This document shows positions 62,557-64,000 of a DNA stretch of 64,000 nucleotides, in pieces. This DNA is from CAVVNC01 sp963750015 (GTDB lineage: Bacteria > Desulfobacterota > Syntrophorhabdia > Syntrophorhabdales > WCHB1-27), in contig CAVVPU010000177.1 of assembly GCA_963750015.1 (NCBI GenBank), positions 1 to 64,000 on the forward strand, given 5' to 3'. The position numbers were made by a program, and so were the translations under genes. The notes under the pieces were generated by a model, which made no database searches, was not told the DNA's origin, and saw only the letters and a list, made by a program, of their open reading frames with translations. Position 1 is the first letter of the stretch. Each line of letters opens with the position of its first letter.

Positions 62557-62748
62557 CCTTCCTCCAAAATCATCCCGGAATAAGACTCTGCGAGTCAATA
62601 TATTACCCTTATTCATTGTCTTTTCAAGAGCGGCCCCCATGGGCAGCCTCGAGAACACTGATAGGCGGGCTTATGACGGCTCTTCCCCTCGTTGTTCCTT
62701 TGATCCGGGAAGTGCTATCATGAGGGGAGCGAAGAGGCGCGCGAGCCA

Positions 62749-63126
62749 ATGATAGAAGTCACCGATCCGGAGTTTGACCGTCTCGTGCAACGGGCGATCA
62801 GACGCATCCCACGGGAGATACGCCAGCACATCGACAATCTCACGATTTCGGTCCGGAAGCGCCCCGGCCGTGCGCTGATGGAGGAAATGGGCCTTATTGG
62901 CAACAGGTCTCTTCTCGGCCTTTTTCAAGGTGTTCCCTTAACCGAAAGATCGCCGACATCTCCTCCGCTGTTTCCCGCCAGCATAATCCTTTTTCAGGAA
63001 CCCATACAGGAAATGTGCCGTACCATGGATGAATTAGAGGAACAGATCGAGATAACACTGGTGCACGAAGTTGCCCATTTTATAGGAATGGGTGAGGGTC
63101 GACTGTCCGAACTTGGGTACGGATAA
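62749..63126 (+). CDS. Small zincin-like metallopeptidase (PF06262-type)
   Basis: A 125-residue minimal metalloprotease-like protein. The zinc site is VHEVAHFIGMGEGRLSELGYG near the C-terminus (HExxHxxG followed by E), with the N-terminal FDRLVQRAIRRIPREIR helix of this family. The function is unknown; members are small, soluble and widespread. Confidence 0.85.
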   Translation: MIEVTDPEFDRLVQRAIRRIPREIRQHIDNLTISVRKRPGRALMEEMGLIGNRSLLGLFQGVPLTERSPTSPPLFPASIILFQEPIQEMCRTMDELEEQIEITLVHEVAHFIGMGEGRLSELGYG

Positions 63127-63190
63127 GGATGAAGTCCTCTTCATTTATGTCGACGTGGAGAAACAACATTAAATCCTTTTAACATTTATC

Positions 63191-63220
63191 TTGACATATT
63201 ATTTCTGACTCCTTTATGAT
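63191..63220 (+). promoter_or_regulatory. Promoter of the cold-shock gene
   Basis: TTGACA (63191-63196), an 18-base spacer, then TATGAT (63215-63220), 48 bases before the ATG. AAAAAGGAG sits just before the start codon. Confidence 0.7.
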
Positions 63221-63268
63221 TCATTTGTGCAGTAATGCTCAATCTTTTTCAAAAAGGAGTTTGGAAGG

Positions 63269-63472
63269 ATGCCAGTAGGTAAGGTGAAGTGGTTCAACGA
63301 TTCAAAGGGGTACGGGTTTATCGAACAGGATAGCGGGGGGGATGTTTTCGTTCATTATTCGGCGATCAAACAGGACGGTTTCAAGACGCTCAAGACAGGG
63401 GAGGCCGTGGAGTTTGAGATAGTGACCGGACCTAAGGGTCCGCAGGCATCGAATGTGGTAAAAGTCGAGTAA
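63269..63472 (+). CDS. csp: Cold-shock protein (CspA family)
   Basis: A 67-residue single cold-shock domain with both RNA-binding motifs: KWFNDSKGYGFIEQD (RNP1) and DVFVHYSAI (RNP2). It acts as an RNA chaperone. It has its own promoter and strong ribosome binding site, so it is probably well expressed. It converges on mazG. Confidence 0.96.
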   Translation: MPVGKVKWFNDSKGYGFIEQDSGGDVFVHYSAIKQDGFKTLKTGEAVEFEIVTGPKGPQASNVVKVE

Positions 63473-63479
63473 AAGGGAT

Positions 63480-64000
63480 CTATTCTCCTTTTTTCTCTTT
63501 TTCTTTAGTCTTGTTCCAGAGGGCTTCCATGGCCTCGAGGTCGTGCCCTACTGATTCGAGGTGCGGCTCAATCTGACTGAACCGACGAATGAACTTGTTC
63601 GTCGTCCGCCTCAGAGCACCTTCAGGATCGATGCCGTGGAAGCGCGAGATGTTGGCCACCGTGAAGAGAAGGTCACCCACCTCCTCCTCGATGTCTTCTG
63701 CCCTTTTTGAGGCTTCCGCCTCCTTGAGCTCCCCGATTTCTTCATACATTTTGGCGTAGATATCTTCGAGTTTTTTCCAGTCGAACCCGACCTTTGAGGC
63801 CCTTTTCGAGATTACGTAGGCCCGCAAGAGGGCAGGAAGCATGTCGGGGACGCTCGATACGGGTGAATAGTCTCCCTTCTCCGCTTTCTTTATCTCCTCC
63901 CATCTTCTTTCCACGGGCTGCTCGCACGTATCCTCTGAAAAGACATGGGGATGTCTTCTGTACATCTTAGTGTAAGCTCCTTCAACGACCTCTCTTATGT
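63480..64000 (-). CDS. mazG: MazG nucleoside triphosphate pyrophosphohydrolase, 5' end beyond the window
   Basis: The frame stays open to the window edge: before MYRRHPHVFSED it reads IREVVEGAYTK, the expected MazG sequence, so the internal ATG at 63965 is not the start. The visible C-terminal MazG domain has EEIGELKEA and EEEVGDLLFTVANISR, the acidic ExxE-x-ExxD metal site, and NKFIRRFSQIE. It removes pyrophosphate from (d)NTPs, acting as a house-cleaning enzyme. Confidence 0.9.
   Translation of the reverse strand, partial: IREVVEGAYTKMYRRHPHVFSEDTCEQPVERRWEEIKKAEKGDYSPVSSVPDMLPALLRAYVISKRASKVGFDWKKLEDIYAKMYEEIGELKEAEASKRAEDIEEEVGDLLFTVANISRFHGIDPEGALRRTTNKFIRRFSQIEPHLESVGHDLEAMEALWNKTKEKEKKGE

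Noticed and set aside
1..64000. CRISPR arrays, rRNA genes, prophage
   Set aside because: I saw no regularly spaced repeats with variable spacers, no rRNA sequence and no phage structural genes.

Overview
The window comes from a GC-rich, Gram-negative, anaerobic or microaerobic bacterium. The best guess is a delta-proteobacterial lineage (Desulfobacterota, something like Syntrophorhabdia); this is inferred from gene content, not from any search. The supporting genes are a diaminopimelate aminotransferase of the DapL type, a stand-alone 2-hydroxyacyl-CoA dehydratase-like protein, an FmdB-like zinc ribbon, an AmmeMemoRadiSam B protein, a selenocysteine formate dehydrogenase, a Mla-type lipid exporter and a cytochrome bd oxidase.

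Layout. The left edge (1-498) is the tail of an IS21-type insertion sequence. Next come a SWIM-SNF2 helicase (559-4047) and an MNT/HEPN toxin-antitoxin pair (4537-5333). A decayed second copy of the helicase 3' end (5545-5747) closes that segment. A tightly packed run then reads mnmG, queG-like, carA, carB, icd (5883-14011). After a mixed patch (thioesterase, Memo-like protein, YjbQ, tRNA-Pro, a zinc ribbon and an intergenic repeat cluster) comes the minus-strand rod-shape operon mreB-mreC-mreD-mrdA-rodA (22904 down to 17503). Reading the other way from mreB is a chain of a PpiD-like chaperone, a tsaD-rsmA gene fusion, a 2-hydroxyacyl-CoA dehydratase-like gene, a DUF4911-type gene and tldD.

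The centre holds a ferredoxin-like gene, a candidate selenocysteine-containing FmdB protein, dapL and hemL. It continues with an envelope operon, alr-mlaE-mlaF-mlaD, an unknown 'WPLF-repeat' exported protein and a dipeptide epimerase, all overlapping or abutting (33057-39143). A class III nucleotide cyclase is followed by a membrane-anchored cyclic-nucleotide-binding/rhodanese protein, a MauE/DoxX protein and a lipoprotein (39525-43081). Then come a flavoprotein-SCP2 fusion, a Phd/RelE pair with a clear promoter and operator, phosphofructokinase, endonuclease IV and tRNA-Arg.

The right third carries cydAB and the formate dehydrogenase cluster fdnG-fdnH-fdnI-fdhE on the minus strand. fdnG has a textbook in-frame UGA with a SECIS hairpin but also three apparent frameshifts, and fdhE has one. 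Beyond it lie an MFS exporter, an alpha/beta hydrolase, a response regulator with GGDEF and EAL domains, DoxX, a metallo-beta-lactamase-fold hydrolase, a small zinc peptidase, a cold-shock gene and a 5'-truncated mazG.

The most interesting points are the TsaD-RsmA fusion, the possible C-terminal UxxC selenoprotein of the FmdB family, the periodic WPLF protein translationally coupled to the Mla genes, the cyclase plus inactive-rhodanese module, and the duplicated helicase tail flanking the toxin-antitoxin pair. mlaF also has a frameshift, so five single-base shifts are visible in all; some may be sequencing errors.
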